64,000 nucleotides of DNA, from the NCBI GenBank assembly GCA_019614645.1, contig JABWDB010000015.1:558001-622000 (forward strand), in the 5' to 3' direction. Each line of letters opens with the position of its first letter. Positions within the stretch are counted from its first letter, which is position 1. This stretch comes from Stratiolaelaps scimitus. Taxonomy: Eukaryota; Arthropoda; Arachnida; Mesostigmata; Laelapidae. A program made the position numbers and the translations under genes. Shown here one piece after another: positions 46,421 through 58,606 of the stretch. The notes below the pieces were generated by a model, which was not told where the DNA came from, did no database searches, and saw only the letters and a list, made by a program, of their open reading frames with translations.

Positions 46421-47620
46421 CCATTGCTCGAGTCGTCGGTGCAGTGTTCGTATCGAAGTGTCGAAGCAGCACCCTCCAGGGCCACTGTGAGTGAGCCCTT
46501 GCTAAGGAAGCAACAAGCAAGCGGCGGCGTTACGGTGGGGTGGCAATAGAGAGCCGAGAGAGATCGGCCCGCTCGCTGTTCTGAGAGGGATGCTGACCGT
46601 AATGAAACCGCGGCTTGAAACTTGTTGCCTCTCTTCAGCTGGTGTCCGATCCCCGAGCACCCGCCGACACTTCTGACATCCCGATGGACCCGCCCCATCT
46701 CGCCTCCCCGATGTCGGCCCTGAGGCAACAATGCTAGAGTGCGGGACTGCTCCGACTCCCCCTCTTGCTTCTCCATGATGACTAGCCCGATGGAGCGGGT
46801 GGCGGGGCCATAGAGAATGATAGGAATCAGATACGGCGGCGAGTCAGACGACGCTCGAACGAAGAGAAGCGAGTGCCTTCAACGTTAAGGCAGCTGCACT
46901 GCAAGGGTCTCTGGGGAGTCCTCAGCTCACACGGCTCGTCGAGTTTCTCGCTGGCTGGCTGACGGAAAAGGCCGCCGTTCGCACACGGCATCGCCGCCAT
47001 TGAAACTCGGATAGCCTGTACAGCCTCGTCGGAAACTGTTTCATCCTCATCTGCACCAACCCCACCTCCTTCCTCGGTTCATTTTCGCAGTTCCCTTGTC
47101 TCCGCTCGCCGTCGCCGCTAGCTCTTCACTCGATGGGGCGGCCACTGGGGCCACTGGTGCTCAGAACTGCTCATGGGTGGTCAACAGGAGGCAGTGACGG
47201 CCATCGATGCCGCAATGATTCGGGCCCGTGGCCCGAACTCATTTTGACGAGCGAATTATGCTGATAGCGTTCGTTGGCGGCAACGACGAATGTGGTCCCT
47301 CCTACATTTTCTGTCCGGCGTCCCCCTTTGCTAGCCCTGGTATCTGCTTGCCATTGTACTATTTACATTGCTTCTTGTCGAGTAAGCCTCCTCGCTTGCT
47401 CGATGAAAGTCTGCGTTGGTGACACAGGCTTGCTTGATGACCACTCGTGTGTTGACGAGCCACGCATCGCCCTTGCAATCGCCGTTCTCGGTATGACGTT
47501 CGTTGGAACGCCCGCTCTTGGGCCATCACCGAAGAACGATAAGGGCTGGCAGCTAGTCTGTCCTGAATTTCTGACTAAATGCAATAATAGAAAGAACTTG
47601 TAATGGAATCTCGTTTTCGA
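46420..47620. other. G+C-rich block 9
   Basis: CpG-rich. ORFs on both strands are domain-free. Confidence 0.45.
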
Positions 47621-47670
47621 GCTTGACACACGTGGACATATATCTCACAGCTGTGCGTTGAAATAGAAAT

Positions 47671-47701
<31 letters not shown>
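47671..47701. repeat. (AAT)10 microsatellite
   Basis: Perfect trinucleotide run. The minus-strand poly-isoleucine or leucine readings are shadows. Confidence 0.95.
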
Positions 47702-47999
47702 GTGGCATAATGCACTCCTTGGCATAAGTAAAAGTGACGGAGGCATTGGCGTTTTGTTGGAATCGACAACTGCAGTACGCAGTCGCTTCGGCCAGCAATT
47801 GGCCAGTTGGAGTTACAACCCACGCTGTACTTGCCATTGAACGTTCATATTTAGCGTCGCCTAAATGACTAGATGAGATCATTTAGACTACAAACACGTC
47901 GGGATTTTGTCAATTTTCGGACGTGTTACATCTTCGTATGCCTTCGCATGGTGTCGATGCGCAGCGGCTAGGGTCATTCACTAGTTCACTCTTCGTTCG
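47702..47999. other. Unassigned spacer
   Basis: No feature recognised. Confidence 0.4.
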
Positions 48000-50407
48000 C
48001 TGACGACGGGGATATATTCGGTCTGTCTCTCTCTCTCTCCTTCTTTCGAGCACAGATACGGTGGATGGTTCGCGATCAAGGATGTACCCGCCGCTTTCCT
48101 CTTGCATACTTCCCAGCCTTTCCCTTCTGACCCGTTGCTCTAGCGCAGTTTCCCTTCTAACTAGATTCTTCATTCTTGGCCGCCTTCCCCCGGCTTTCCG
48201 TTAAGGCCACAAGCGGCAACGACCGGCGTGTTGTATCCAGTGTATCACAAAGGCAGCCTTCGCGGCGCGATCAATACTCCCGACGCGTCAGAAATGATAA
48301 GCAGAACCTCGAGCTTCTCCAGGGGCAGAAAGGCGCGACTTAAACAGAGGGCGTCTAAGTAGGGACGGGGCGCAAAAAAGTGATGCTGACCAACCAGCTA
48401 AATTGCAGGGGTCGAAGCGGGCCAGTGACTTGCGCTCAGCAAACGCAACGGAAGGACGCGACTCTCAGTCCAGTTCGTCAGCCAGTCGCGGATGCAAGGA
48501 GAGTGGATACGCCTGCCCAAACAAAAGGACGCGAACGGATATGGTGGAGTGAGAATATGCGAGAGAAAAATAACTACATGGACGGCGACGACGACGACGA
48601 TCAAACAGATGTCCGAATCTACAGAGACCCTGTTCCGAGCTGGAGACAGCGCATAGAGGGAACATGGCTGAGGTTCGTTGGCAATGCGACGGTCCCGGAC
48701 TGTCGGGAACCGAGGCGTCGACTCATTCGTGCATCACCCAGGAAGTGGGTATTGTAAGAGCAAGCAGACATCAACTTCTTCAGCGCTTGCTTTGCTGTAA
48801 ACGACGAGCGGCAAACAGCGGCAGATGCGCCCCCTCGAACGCCATCCGGAGTCACTAAAACGGGAGAAAGGGCAGGGCAGAGAACGAGATAAAGCGGAAG
48901 ATTCCTCTACATCTGTGTCGCTGACGATCCCCGGCACGCCTGACCCGCCCTCCACCCCCCACCGGCACATGGTTTTTCCCTAAAAGCCTAGCGTAGCCCT
49001 CATTTTGCACAATCCCCGAGCGTAGGACGGATTTCGATAACGGCTCCGCAAACTCTTCGAACAGCCGAGAAGAGGGGAGCAAGACCAAGAGCGAATGATA
49101 GTAGGTCACCGTGTAGAAGCCGGGGCTTAGCAAAAGGCGTATGATACGACGCTGGAGTAGCTGGGTCGCGCCAGCGAAGTGTCGGAAGACGAAGATCGCG
49201 GAGGAAGAGGAGGAACGAACGCGCCAAGAAGTGACGCGTGGATTCTTCTCTGGATTTGCCCTCGCAATCCTCTCCTGGGTCGTCCCCACTGCTTGCTTGC
49301 CCCCGACTTTGAACTTGCTTGCACTGCACGATGGCTACAACGGGCTGGACACGCAGGCCAGAGCGAAGCGAACATGGAGCCAACGTCTCGAAGGCACGAA
49401 GGGGTCAATAGAGGAAAGGCGGGATGGCGGGAAGGCAGGAACAAAACAGACACGGCAAAGACAGTGGGTGACGTTTTGGATGGACACGCTCGGGTCGCGC
49501 TACTGTTAACCCGCCGTCGCTGCTTCCAAACTGTGGTCCGCTGCCGTCACATGCCTCCGTGAAAGCTCGACGGAAAGCGGAACTCAGCTCAAGAGAGCGA
49601 ACGTGAAACGTCTGGCAAAAAAGGGCACGGCATGATGTCCACAGCGGCGGCAGCAGCACTTCTTCTACTTCCTTCGAGAACGATGCTCTGTGACTCTCAG
49701 CCGCTCAGGGGTCGGCTCGGGGGGGTCTCTACCCCCAGCGTGGGTCTTGACAGCGCGACAGATACAGCTAGCGGCAACTAGTCCTGGCGGAACCTGAAAC
49801 TGGACAGTGGCGGCTTTGTGACTTTTCAAATCTGCTGTCGCTGCCGCTTCGCGGTGGTCCGTCGAAGAGAGGGGTGTCGGGGGGCGGGGGGCGGGTCGAA
49901 GAATCCCCTACCGACTACTTTCTACCGGATGCGGAAAGCATCGTCGTCCATGGACTGACCGTTGGGCGCAGTCGAAGTCGTCGTCGTCGCTACCGGAAAC
50001 GTGTTGGCTCGCTCAAACGCGGTTCATGTTTAAAACGACGACTTCCTGACCATTGCAGTTAGTTCCTCGGCACGGTGGAGTGTAACGCAGGGAGCGCGGC
50101 AGGGCGAGGCGCTATAGCGAACAGACAAACCCGGAGAACTCTTGCGGCAATGGTTGCTTGCTTGCTTGCGAGTAAGCATTCGACGAAGACGACACAGGAC
50201 CGCCGAACGGGGGGGCGGGCGGGGATAGACGGCGCTAACCCTCTGCTTTGACAGTCCGGGGAAAGGCCCTTTCGTTTGAAAGAAAGCTTGACGTGTGGAC
50301 GCGTTCCGTACGAGCCACGAGACGTCCGGGCGATAAACGCACCGCCAGGCCCAGCGTCAGATGGGTTCTATTCGAGGCCGTGAACGGTGAAAACATTGCA
50401 GAGAAAG

Positions 50408-50451
<44 letters not shown>

Positions 50452-50600
50452 GGGGGGACTCAAGCGACAGAAGTGGTCGACACTGTAAACCAGCAACAGG
50501 ACAAACGGCAGGGACACAAGCAGCGGCAATCAGAACAGGGCCGATAGGAAAAATCGATGATTCTATGACGTCGGTGTTGGGTTCGATTTGCTCATTAACG
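48000..50600. other. G+C-rich block 10 with (AG)19
   Basis: CpG- and purine-rich, with (ACG)n-like sequence at about 48583-48600, G-runs near 49880-49892, and the (AG)19 array at 50411-50448 followed by a G-run. Overlapping ORFs up to about 160 codons lack domains. Confidence 0.5.
50411..50448. repeat. (AG)19 microsatellite
   Basis: Perfect 38-bp array, the longest GA-type run in the window. Such tracts bind GAGA-type factors in Drosophila. Any such role here is conjecture. Confidence 0.95.
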
Positions 50601-51850
50601 GGGAAAGGTGTGAAACGGCTCAATTCGTCGGATGGCGACCACTCGGGGACACAAAGTAAAAATCCCGAGCAAACTATATAAATACAAGAATTGGTAGACG
50701 ACTTGATAGCAATTAATCTTAGTATTATTCTATGATGGAAATTCATCATGAGAGTGCATCTTAAAATATAGGCCCAGCCTGTTTTTGCCGTCGAGATATA
50801 TATATATGTATATATACATAGGGCTGACATTTTGCTGTCGTTGAAGGCGTAAATCCCGCGTGAGATTAGATAAAGAACGACACTTTACGCATGGCAGAGT
50901 ATTGGGATTTTCGCTTTCGCCAACGTTTCTATGAGTATCAGCATATATACATATGTGTATATATATATATATATAAGGTTCTGCCACGACGACATTGTTG
51001 GCGTTTGCTTGTCTGCAAAGGTCAGAGATTCAGTCCTAGTGGCAATGGTGCCCCACCTTTCACGTGACACGTAAAAATGTCGCCAGACTATATCACATCT
51101 GTTGTAGTTGCATACGTGGACATTCTGATGACGGTTTCTTTTCACGGTGTGTAACTTCTTTAGTTTTTTGTGTCTACCTATTTTATATTTTCTAAGCTAT
51201 TTGCGGTTTCGAGCTAGACCGACCAAAGTGATTGACAAGGGTGTCTGATTGTTGAAGAGCCAACCTGCAAATAAATAGCTTTTTCGTTCTGGCTGGATAT
51301 ATATATATATATATATATATATATTACATACGGCAAGCCTTCGCGCATTTGATCAAACGAATTTCAAAGAAATGTAAACTCTCCCGCATACTTCAAAAGT
51401 TGTTTATCGTTTAAACAAATTATGAGCATCTTGTAAAGAGGAAGCGTGTCTACTGCCGTTGGGGACTGTGTTCGATAGGTTCGCTCATTACACAGTGCAC
51501 TTCATAGGAGTTGATACGCTATCAACAGGCTCACACATGGGGATATTGTTCCAGACAATCACATGTTTATATTGAATTATTTATGGTTTGTTGTAGGCTG
51601 AACTCAGTGATGTGCCTGTCATTATTTCACAGATATTCAAAGTAATTCCAAACACATACACAGCTATGTATGTGTTTGTGTGTGTAACCGTATGCGACTC
51701 AGTTTTGAAGAAGCAACCTCTTCAATGTGGCGCTCGCCTTCACGCCGATGTCGAAGGTAGCGGCGGTGTAGGGGTCATGAGCTGCGGCGGAGACCCGATC
51801 GGCGTGTTTCGCAGGCACCCTTCGTAGAAGTAGAAAGAGCGTCTTCCTCA
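50601..51850. other. A+T-rich sequence with several (AT)n arrays
   Basis: (TA)n tracts lie at about 50796-50818, 50958-50975 and 51297-51326. No gene recognised. Confidence 0.55.
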
Positions 51851-52900
51851 CTCTATATATAAATGTTCCCTTTGGGAATATCTACTGTAACCCCACCCCG
51901 GGAGCTCCCCGCCCCGCACCAGGCTAGGACGCACACTTGTCCGCTGCTACCAGCTCCGTTACGCTGTTGTCGACGAACTAGTCGACTCACTCGAAAGTGC
52001 CGTCTGAAACCAACGAGCCTAACGCCTGCCTCAGCTACAGCATGCTGTTCGGTGAAGTTGAAATGAAGAAAAACTCACTTACTCGTCTGGCCGCCTTGCT
52101 GACGGACGTTCCAAGATGACACGATGATCAAACTGCTACCCGAAGGTGTGCCCTCCGGAAAGAAGGAGCGCGGGCGAGGTGGGTATAGCAAGCGACTGGG
52201 AGGAACGTCTGGATGACGGTAGGGTGACAAAGAGACGATGACGCGGGGACGCGAGATCGGGGGTTACCATTGAGAGAAAGAGAGAAACGAACAACAGGAG
52301 GAGAGAGGCGGCACGAAGACGATGCTGCCGGTTGAAATGGGTTTGGGGGTGTACGGAGGTCGGGGGATCGCGCAGCAGCAGCAGCAGCAGCAATAGCTGA
52401 ATGACAGCAACCTCCAAGAATGGCGAAGGTCGCACGACGCGGAGAAGTCGAGGCAAAGCAACATCGGGGGTCCAATCTGCCGCTTCGTGACCTTTCATTT
52501 CTCTCTATCTTTGTCGATCTCGCCATCTCAATCTTTATGAACTTGGAAGGCAAGGAAAGCAGGGCGCGGATCGACTGAGTCGAAGTTACAGTGTATGAGA
52601 GGGTAGGAACGGAACATTTTCGGAGGATCCGAAGAGTCAATGTTGGTGGTGTTAATGGGCGGACGCTAGTCCTTCTACGTCGAGCTAGCTGGGTGGACGG
52701 GGCGATCGATACTCCCCCGAAAACAGGAGCCCTTGACCATTTTGGCCCTTTGAAACGGTTCTTGTCGGAGATGAGCACCACTCGTCACATTCCCATTTCA
52801 TTTCTTGAATCCCACATTTTGGGTCTTTAACGCCTCGGAAGGTGTCACTACAAAGTTTTAGCCATAGAACATTATTATTCCACACATGTACGGAGATCTC
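51850..52900. other. G+C-richer block 11 with (CAG)n
   Basis: Contains (CAG)n at about 52372-52392. A 217-codon minus-strand ORF spans it, but its translation shows only low-complexity leucine/alanine runs, with no domain. Confidence 0.45.
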
Positions 52901-55767
52901 ATGTGTAGGACTTAATCGAAGCGAGGGTTGAAGATTCGCATCGGCTTAGGTGCGCAAGTTACAGAGAGAGCGAGACCAGAAAAAAGTGCAGAAACGGCAA
53001 AAAAGGAGACGCGTATGTCGGGGAAGTGCAATGGACGGCGGTAAACGTGGCGGTGGCCAAATGGAAAAGAGTTTGCGGGCGACCACTAACAAGGTGAAGT
53101 GTCTCATCGAACAGTGTTAAGAAGCAAATCGAAGCATTTCTAGGCTGTCCAAATTAGCCATTTACGACTCGCAGGTGGCACACCCATCAGGAATCAGACG
53201 AACCAAGTGAACGAAGCTAGTAGAAAACAACGCGAAACAGAAGGTTGTCTTTAACCAGGTGGGCATCAATGACCTGCTATAAGCCAAGGATGAGGCAGAG
53301 ATGCTATTCATTTTTTCAAATTTCGTCAGTGAGGTGGAAAGGATGATTTCGGTGGGCACGCACTACAAAGGCTAATTTGCCCTGTTCCAGATGGATCGGC
53401 CCGATGGAATCCTAAAATTTACTGCAACTAATTAATTCAACAAATTAATTCTTGGCCTTAACAATTACGAATAGCGGAAGGAGAGGAACGAGTGTTTTAA
53501 GAGGGAGCACCATATACTCTCGAATAGAGATTATATAATAGATGGCACGGTACAGGTAGTCCTTGCAAGAATAACAAGTAGCAGCACATAGTAAGCGCAC
53601 ATTTGGAGGTAGTAATACAAAATATATTTAAATGTCACCGTGCTTTTATATATATACTATTTTTTGTTATCGAGAACTAAAGCGTATGTATATTGCAATC
53701 CCGAAAATAACTTGATTTTGAAACTGAAAACTCAAACTGCTTTGCGGATAGAACTCTGAAGGATCGATTACGATTACTCACGCGTAAATCGCGTAATCCT
53801 ATTAGATATGCATGGAATTCGTAAATGGATGTCTCTAAAAATGCTACTAGGGATAGCTAGAAGTCCGCGGGGCCCCGCTTGACAGCTTGTAAAACAAGCA
53901 TATACTTGCCGAACAGATACTGATGAGTGGCATTTTGTATGTTTAGGTATTGTTCGAACGAGATGCGGAACAAAGTAGGTAACTACAAAATAAACAAACT
54001 ATCTAGCTAACTACCGAGAATCATTGGCCGGAGCAAACCAGATGGAGACTATGCCGACAAAATGAGAGAGAAACGATTGAACACGCTGTATTAGAACGTA
54101 AAAGTCATGGGGTCGGAGAGGTTAGTCTGGACGAGGCGCTCGGCTGTGGCGACAACCAATTGTGATATTACAGCTGCAAAAGGGCTCTTGATCCAGACGC
54201 ACTCACGCAAATAAAACCGTTGGGGGGCGAACGAGCAGAACAGAGCTGTTGAAGCTGCGGCTAAATGAGGCTGCGTTTTGCTATGACCGGCTGGGAAAAG
54301 TGCGCCTGGAGCCGGAGAGCTGTGGGCATACATAATTACATTAGTTCAGTACAGACCACTTCATACATATATATATATATATATACGCGAGACACAAGTA
54401 TTATTGTACTCAGATACGCCGACATCTACGTACGTCGACCAATTTTAGCCAGATCGCTAAGCAACCAAACAAATTGCGAACGCGCACTGTCGCCCCTGTG
54501 TCTCAGCAAGGGCCAGAGATCTGGATGGCTTCGATCTGTGGCAACACTATTCGAATTAGTAATGTTTCCTCCCGGACTCTGTGACGACGCGCATATACTC
54601 TCTTACTGTGTTTGCATTATTCTACCATTACATAGACCATCCATCGACGGCCGCGCAGAAAGCCGGTTCCTTACACACTCGTTGGCGACTCCGTACCAAA
54701 ATCCCAACACTGACCCGGGTGACGCACGTTGCAATGAAGTTCACCTATTCCCTTACCGAAGTCATGGGAACGCTTGGGAGAGATTTCGAGGGAGAATATC
54801 ATAACGGGACGAAGCTGCATATGGACAGGATACCCGCAGGTAAAACCATGGCATTCATATATATTCCGCTGCTCGTATACGTATCCCGTATAGCAGGGGA
54901 CGCGGGGAAGCTCATCTGTATGAAGCACAAATTGTTGTAATCGTGTCACCCCTTCTTTTCTTCGCTTCCTTTCAGCTGCCCCTCCCTTGATGATATACTC
55001 TATCGCTTTGTAGCATTACTTCAAGGACCTGTTCGGCGCGGGGTCTCAGACGAGCACTTGCAGTGTTGGCCATGAGTGGGGATAATCTATCGTTTTTTTT
55101 TCTATATTTTTGACTCTAACAATATCCCAGCAAATCACGACATCTGTGTATCTAACTGGCGATCACAAATCACCGTGGTGTTCGTGGCGTCGATATCAGG
55201 CACACTTGAGAGGATGCGCATTAGCCGGCCAGGGCATGCTGCTGCGAAATAGTGCTTAATCGGGCTAGTGGTCTAGTTGACGCCACATTTAGCAGTAGCC
55301 GTTTCTTCCTGAACGTTAGACTGACGAACTAAAGGCAGTGTAAGTGTCACTTCAATAATGAGTTGTATAATCTATATATTAATATATCAAAGACCTCAAT
55401 TAAGCAGCGCAGCAAAATAGTGTCGACCAAAAAGTGAGCGCGAACTTTGGTGAAGTATTGCAGATTTCGGTGAGTCGAGTACCATAGTAGAAATGGTAAT
55501 TACAACAAAGGTCTCATCCTTCGTAAATCCTGTATAGATAGACTCTCCTTATTAGTCAAGTTAAGTTCACCGTTAATTGTTCCAACATGCAGAAACAACA
55601 CATGATACACATTCAATTTCAGCGTAGAATGATTACAACCGGTAATATCTTTAAATACGTATGTAGATATCAATGACATTTTGTAAAGGTTATTGTCCTT
55701 CGTTACTGTCCTTAATATCAGTTTATTATTATTATTATTTTGTTATTATATATGTTATTATATTTTT
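52901..55767. other. Unassigned sequence
   Basis: Includes (TA)n at about 54366-54387 and an (ATT)n-like run at 55722-55740. A tRNA-like GCTAGTGGTCTAGTTG near 55264 is isolated and unsupported. No gene recognised. Confidence 0.45.
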
Positions 55768-55773
55768 TTGCAG

Positions 55774-55926
55774 AGAAGGAAATTTTCTTCACACGCACGG
55801 ACACCACCAAAGACACCTTCCAATCTCCATGAAAGTGGGCCGATCCAGTGCAGGGGGGGTTGACGTGGATGACAAAACGCCTCTCCCTGTTAACACCACC
55901 ATCCTCTGCTGAGAGTATATCTCTTT
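55774..55926 (+). repeat. Exon-like interspersed repeat C, copy 2
   Basis: About 153 bp matching 34183-34329 in order and sequence. It is preceded by tatttttttgcag (55761-55773), a near-ideal 3' splice-site-like sequence. The frame contains a stop (CCATGA). No donor is evident at the 3' end. A SINE B tail follows 72 bp later. Confidence 0.7.
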
Positions 55927-55997
55927 CTCAGAGTCCACCCCCACTAAACAAGAAACCTATGGGTCACTTAATGGACTATAGATAATATGGAGTGCAG

Positions 55998-56042
55998 TGG
56001 ACGTTGAATGTTGGCTGTGAGTTAGCCCGGAAAATTTAACTT
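55998..56042 (+). mobile_element. SINE B 3'-tail fragment
   Basis: Contains tggacgttgaatgttggctg and gttagcccggaaaatttaac, the SINE B terminal segment. No convincing target-site duplication was found. Confidence 0.65.
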
Positions 56043-56157
56043 CTTGCTGGGTCATATAATATGTTTAGTGAGTTAGGAAGTGCCACACTAGCGCTGGTTT
56101 AGAGTTGGGCAGCTCAGCGTTCCCGTAATCCCTCGAAAAAATATGTTGGCATCGGTA

Positions 56158-56192
56158 TATGTTGGCTGAGAGTCAGCCCGAAAACATTACTA
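56158..56192 (+). mobile_element. SINE B 3'-tail fragment
   Basis: tatgttggctgagagtcagc followed by ccgaaaacatta. The GGCTG-AGAGT-CAGCC hairpin is intact. It lies about 120 bp from the previous tail, so the two may be nested or tandem insertions. Confidence 0.65.
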
Positions 56193-56730
56193 TGAGGTTG
56201 TATTGCTAAAGAAATTTATTGATGAAGTAGATTTGAGCGTACTGTTAGAGGACGTCAAAAACTCTTACTCAGTTTCTTACCTACGTGTTAACCCGCATCT
56301 GCTAGTGGACTTCGCCCATAGTCCTCATCAACTAGAAGAGAAAGCTGAATGTGGACTGGGACCGGCATTTTCTAAAGGACAATAGGATAATCACGATCAT
56401 GTGTAAACGCGGCGCCTTAGACTAATGCACGTTTAGATGAAACACACAACAAAATCCACCACGATCAAACACCGCTCGAGCACGAGGAGCATTTATTAGC
56501 GAAGTGTCTAGCATAATATTACACCTTGGCAGATGAAGATACGCCGCAATGGACGAAGAAACTCGCCACATTTCTCATGTGAATTACCCCCCGGAAGCAA
56601 ACTCGAGAATTATACGTAGCTGTTATATGATTACTATACAGCTGCGTTCTCCTCCGTACTCTGGCGTGATGCAATTCCCGTTGTCTAATAGAACGCGTTA
56701 AACTAGGTAACTGGCACGATGCTCCTTCAT
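56193..56730. other. Unassigned spacer
   Basis: A 60-codon plus-strand ORF at 56203-56385 is not recognised and is too short to call. Confidence 0.35.
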
Positions 56731-56878
56731 AAGGGTAAAGGTAAAGGTATATTGGTTTATTAAAGGAGCTGCAATTTTGCAATGCTTCAGCTCTCTTATA
56801 TGTCACACAGCGGGGCTCGAACCTGCACCCTCTGGCTTCTGATAGCCAGAGACAGCCGCCCAAGCCACCGCGCTGACC
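56731..56878 (-). mobile_element. SINE family A, full-length young copy
   Basis: The minus strand begins GGTCAGCGCGGTGGCTTGGG, with an A-box-like TGGCTTGGGCGG. It continues through the tctggct/agccaga hairpin, the B box GGTTCGAGCCC, a GTGACATATAAG junction, a short body and a tail ending CCTTTACCTTTACCC. The head, with internal A and B boxes, marks it as tRNA-derived and transcribed by RNA polymerase III. It is nearly identical to 46117-46222. The tail is a short repeat rather than poly(A), as in SINEs copied by LINEs that recognise a specific 3' end. Confidence 0.88.
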
Positions 56879-56879
56879 G

Positions 56880-57430
56880 GGAAAGGTCGATAAAAGTCGT
56901 CGACTGAGGCCGAAGGTACGAAGACTGGTGCGAAGAAGGTGCAAAGACGGAAGACAACAAAGACCGAGGTACAATGGTAGAAACAGACAGGTGTATCCTC
57001 TTTTGACGCATGTGGCAAGTGTCGCAGCACTTCGCAGCACGACACAACGCTGGCCCCATCCAATGTCTGACTCTCACGCTCAATAGCACTACTAGCTGGT
57101 GGTCGGCTGGCGCCGGCGCGCCGAGACGCAACCGTAGGCTGAAAATAGCCGTCGTTTGAAGTCGACGACAATGAAGCTTCGAGGCAGGGGGATGAACCCG
57201 ACGCTGGGCAACGTTGCGCTCAACGCTGACGGAGCAAAAGCGAACAGACAATGGTATCGGGTGGACAACTGCCGGGGCAACAGCTGCACGGGTAGCAGCC
57301 GCATCCGAGGGTAGCAACAGACGTCATGAGCTGGGCCGTTTCGGGAATCGGGTCGTTTGGTCGCGCTATCAACAACGGTAACGGCTATCAAGGCATGCAA
57401 AAGACGTGATTCACGTGAGGACAGTGTGGT
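56880..57430. other. G+C-richer block 12
   Basis: CpG-rich short block. ORFs read through the SINE and lack independent evidence. Confidence 0.4.
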
Positions 57431-57543
57431 GCGGTCGGTTACAACGAATATCGAGTTCTGCCTAAACGAGGCGAGCTGAAAAATGTCTGTGCGTAGAGCA
57501 GTGAAATGAAAAGCTGCATGAAAAAGTGCTTAGCGAACAAGAG

Positions 57544-57681
57544 GTTTTGGTCCATGCGACGTTTTTGGTTTATGCGACGTTTTTGGTCCATGCGACGTTT
57601 TTGGTTTATGCGACGTTTTTGGTCCATGCGACGTTTTTGGTTTATGCGACGTTTTTGGTCCATGCGACGTTTTTGGTTTAC
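57544..57681. repeat. 18-bp tandem repeat with alternating variants
   Basis: Seven full units and one partial of tttttggtccatgcgacg. The units alternate between 'ggtcc' and 'ggttt' forms, making a 36-bp higher-order period. All three forward frames and one reverse frame remain open, so repetitive peptides (for example RRFWSM, or DQKRRINQKRR in reverse) appear as artefacts. Confidence 0.95.
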
Positions 57682-57689
57682 GGAATGGA

Positions 57690-58409
57690 ACGTCAGTCTT
57701 TCCAATGGTTAAGTTCTCTCGGTAGTTCGATCTTCTTTTTTGTCCAATGATATCTTACCTATATCACGCATCACACGAGGTTATCGGGGACTAGAGCGAT
57801 GCATGATATGCGTCCTGGCGGACCAAGCTTGAGTGAGCAGCCATAACAATGTGGGTAATTACAAAGGTTGACCAATCGTGAGCAAATTGCTGGCACGGGG
57901 CAGTACGGCTGTTCACCTGCTGCTGGGCAATGTTATTGATTGTTAATTTTGTCTAGAACTGTAGCATTGTAATTACTTATGCACTACTCCGACGAGTTTG
58001 TTGTGTCGAATCTTAATGACTGTCGTGCGTAATACCACAGCGTAATTAATGATCTATAATACTATATATTATTGATTGTGGCTGTGCTATAAATAGATGC
58101 ATAGTTAGTTCTGTCTGCTGTAGCAATCTGATGAATATCATGCGCAGGAAGGCCTTTGCCGAATCGCCGTGTTTACAGATATGTGAATCAAGCCCATAGG
58201 GTGTCACTGTTTGAACGAGCAGTACGCTGGTGGCTGGTGTTTTCCGATGCACTTTGATGATGTTAGTATACGACCGTATGAGATACCCATGCCTAAAAAT
58301 ACGCTTCGGAACCCCACCGATTTGACCTGGGACCAACGAATTTCGCTTTTTGCTGGAGGTAACTGCGAAATGCCTGATGCCAAGCATTTAGGAATTGGCT
58401 GCTGCAGTG
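57690..58409. other. Unassigned sequence
   Basis: A+T-richer, no recognised gene. Confidence 0.4.
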
Positions 58410-58424
58410 ACGAACTCGCGCCTA
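58410..58424. repeat. Target-site duplication, left copy (SINE B)
   Basis: acgaactcgcgccta, identical to 58607-58621. Confidence 0.9.
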
Positions 58425-58606
58425 AAAAGTGAGTTTTCAGGGCTGACTCACAACCCACATTTAACATCCACGGAAGTGCTTTCGGCATTGCGTCATAGAC
58501 GGACCTCTTAAATGCAAATGTGCAACCGTGAGGATCGAACCCGTCCACCTGCGCGTCTCCTCCGATCACAACGCGCACACGAATGCGCCTCGCCGCCAGA
58601 CTCGAC
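58425..58606 (-). mobile_element. SINE family B, full-length copy with 15-bp target-site duplication
   Basis: The insert is 182 bp. On the minus strand it begins GTCGAGTCTGGCGGCGAGGC (tRNA-like A-box region) and has the B box GGGTTCGATCCT (forward 58531-58542). It then has a body and a 3' end carrying GGTTGTGAGTCAGCCC and CTGAAAACTCAC with T-runs. Perfect acgaactcgcgccta repeats at 58410-58424 and 58607-58621 bracket it, which proves insertion by target-primed reverse transcription or a similar process. The 213-codon minus-strand ORF across it is incidental. Confidence 0.9.

Noticed and set aside
53162..53400. Plus-strand reading with KVVFNQVGINDLL and EAEMLFIFSNFVSEVERM
   Set aside because: Vaguely reminiscent of a LINE inter-domain region, but it is broken by stops and has no diagnostic motif.
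56203..56385. 60-codon plus-strand ORF beside a SINE B tail
   Set aside because: Short, unmatched, and begins within a few bases of a transposon tail. Nothing supports translation.
56796..57317. 173-codon minus-strand ORF ending SQRVQVRAPLCDI
   Set aside because: Its C-terminal part is translated SINE A (the B box gives the VQVRAPLC-like peptide, also found at 46.1 kb). The rest has no domain.
57439..57750. Repeat peptides such as DQKRRINQKRR and RRFWSM, and a possible CRISPR-like array
   Set aside because: The sequence is a gapless 18-bp tandem repeat with no unique spacers, so it is a minisatellite and not a CRISPR array or a repeat protein.
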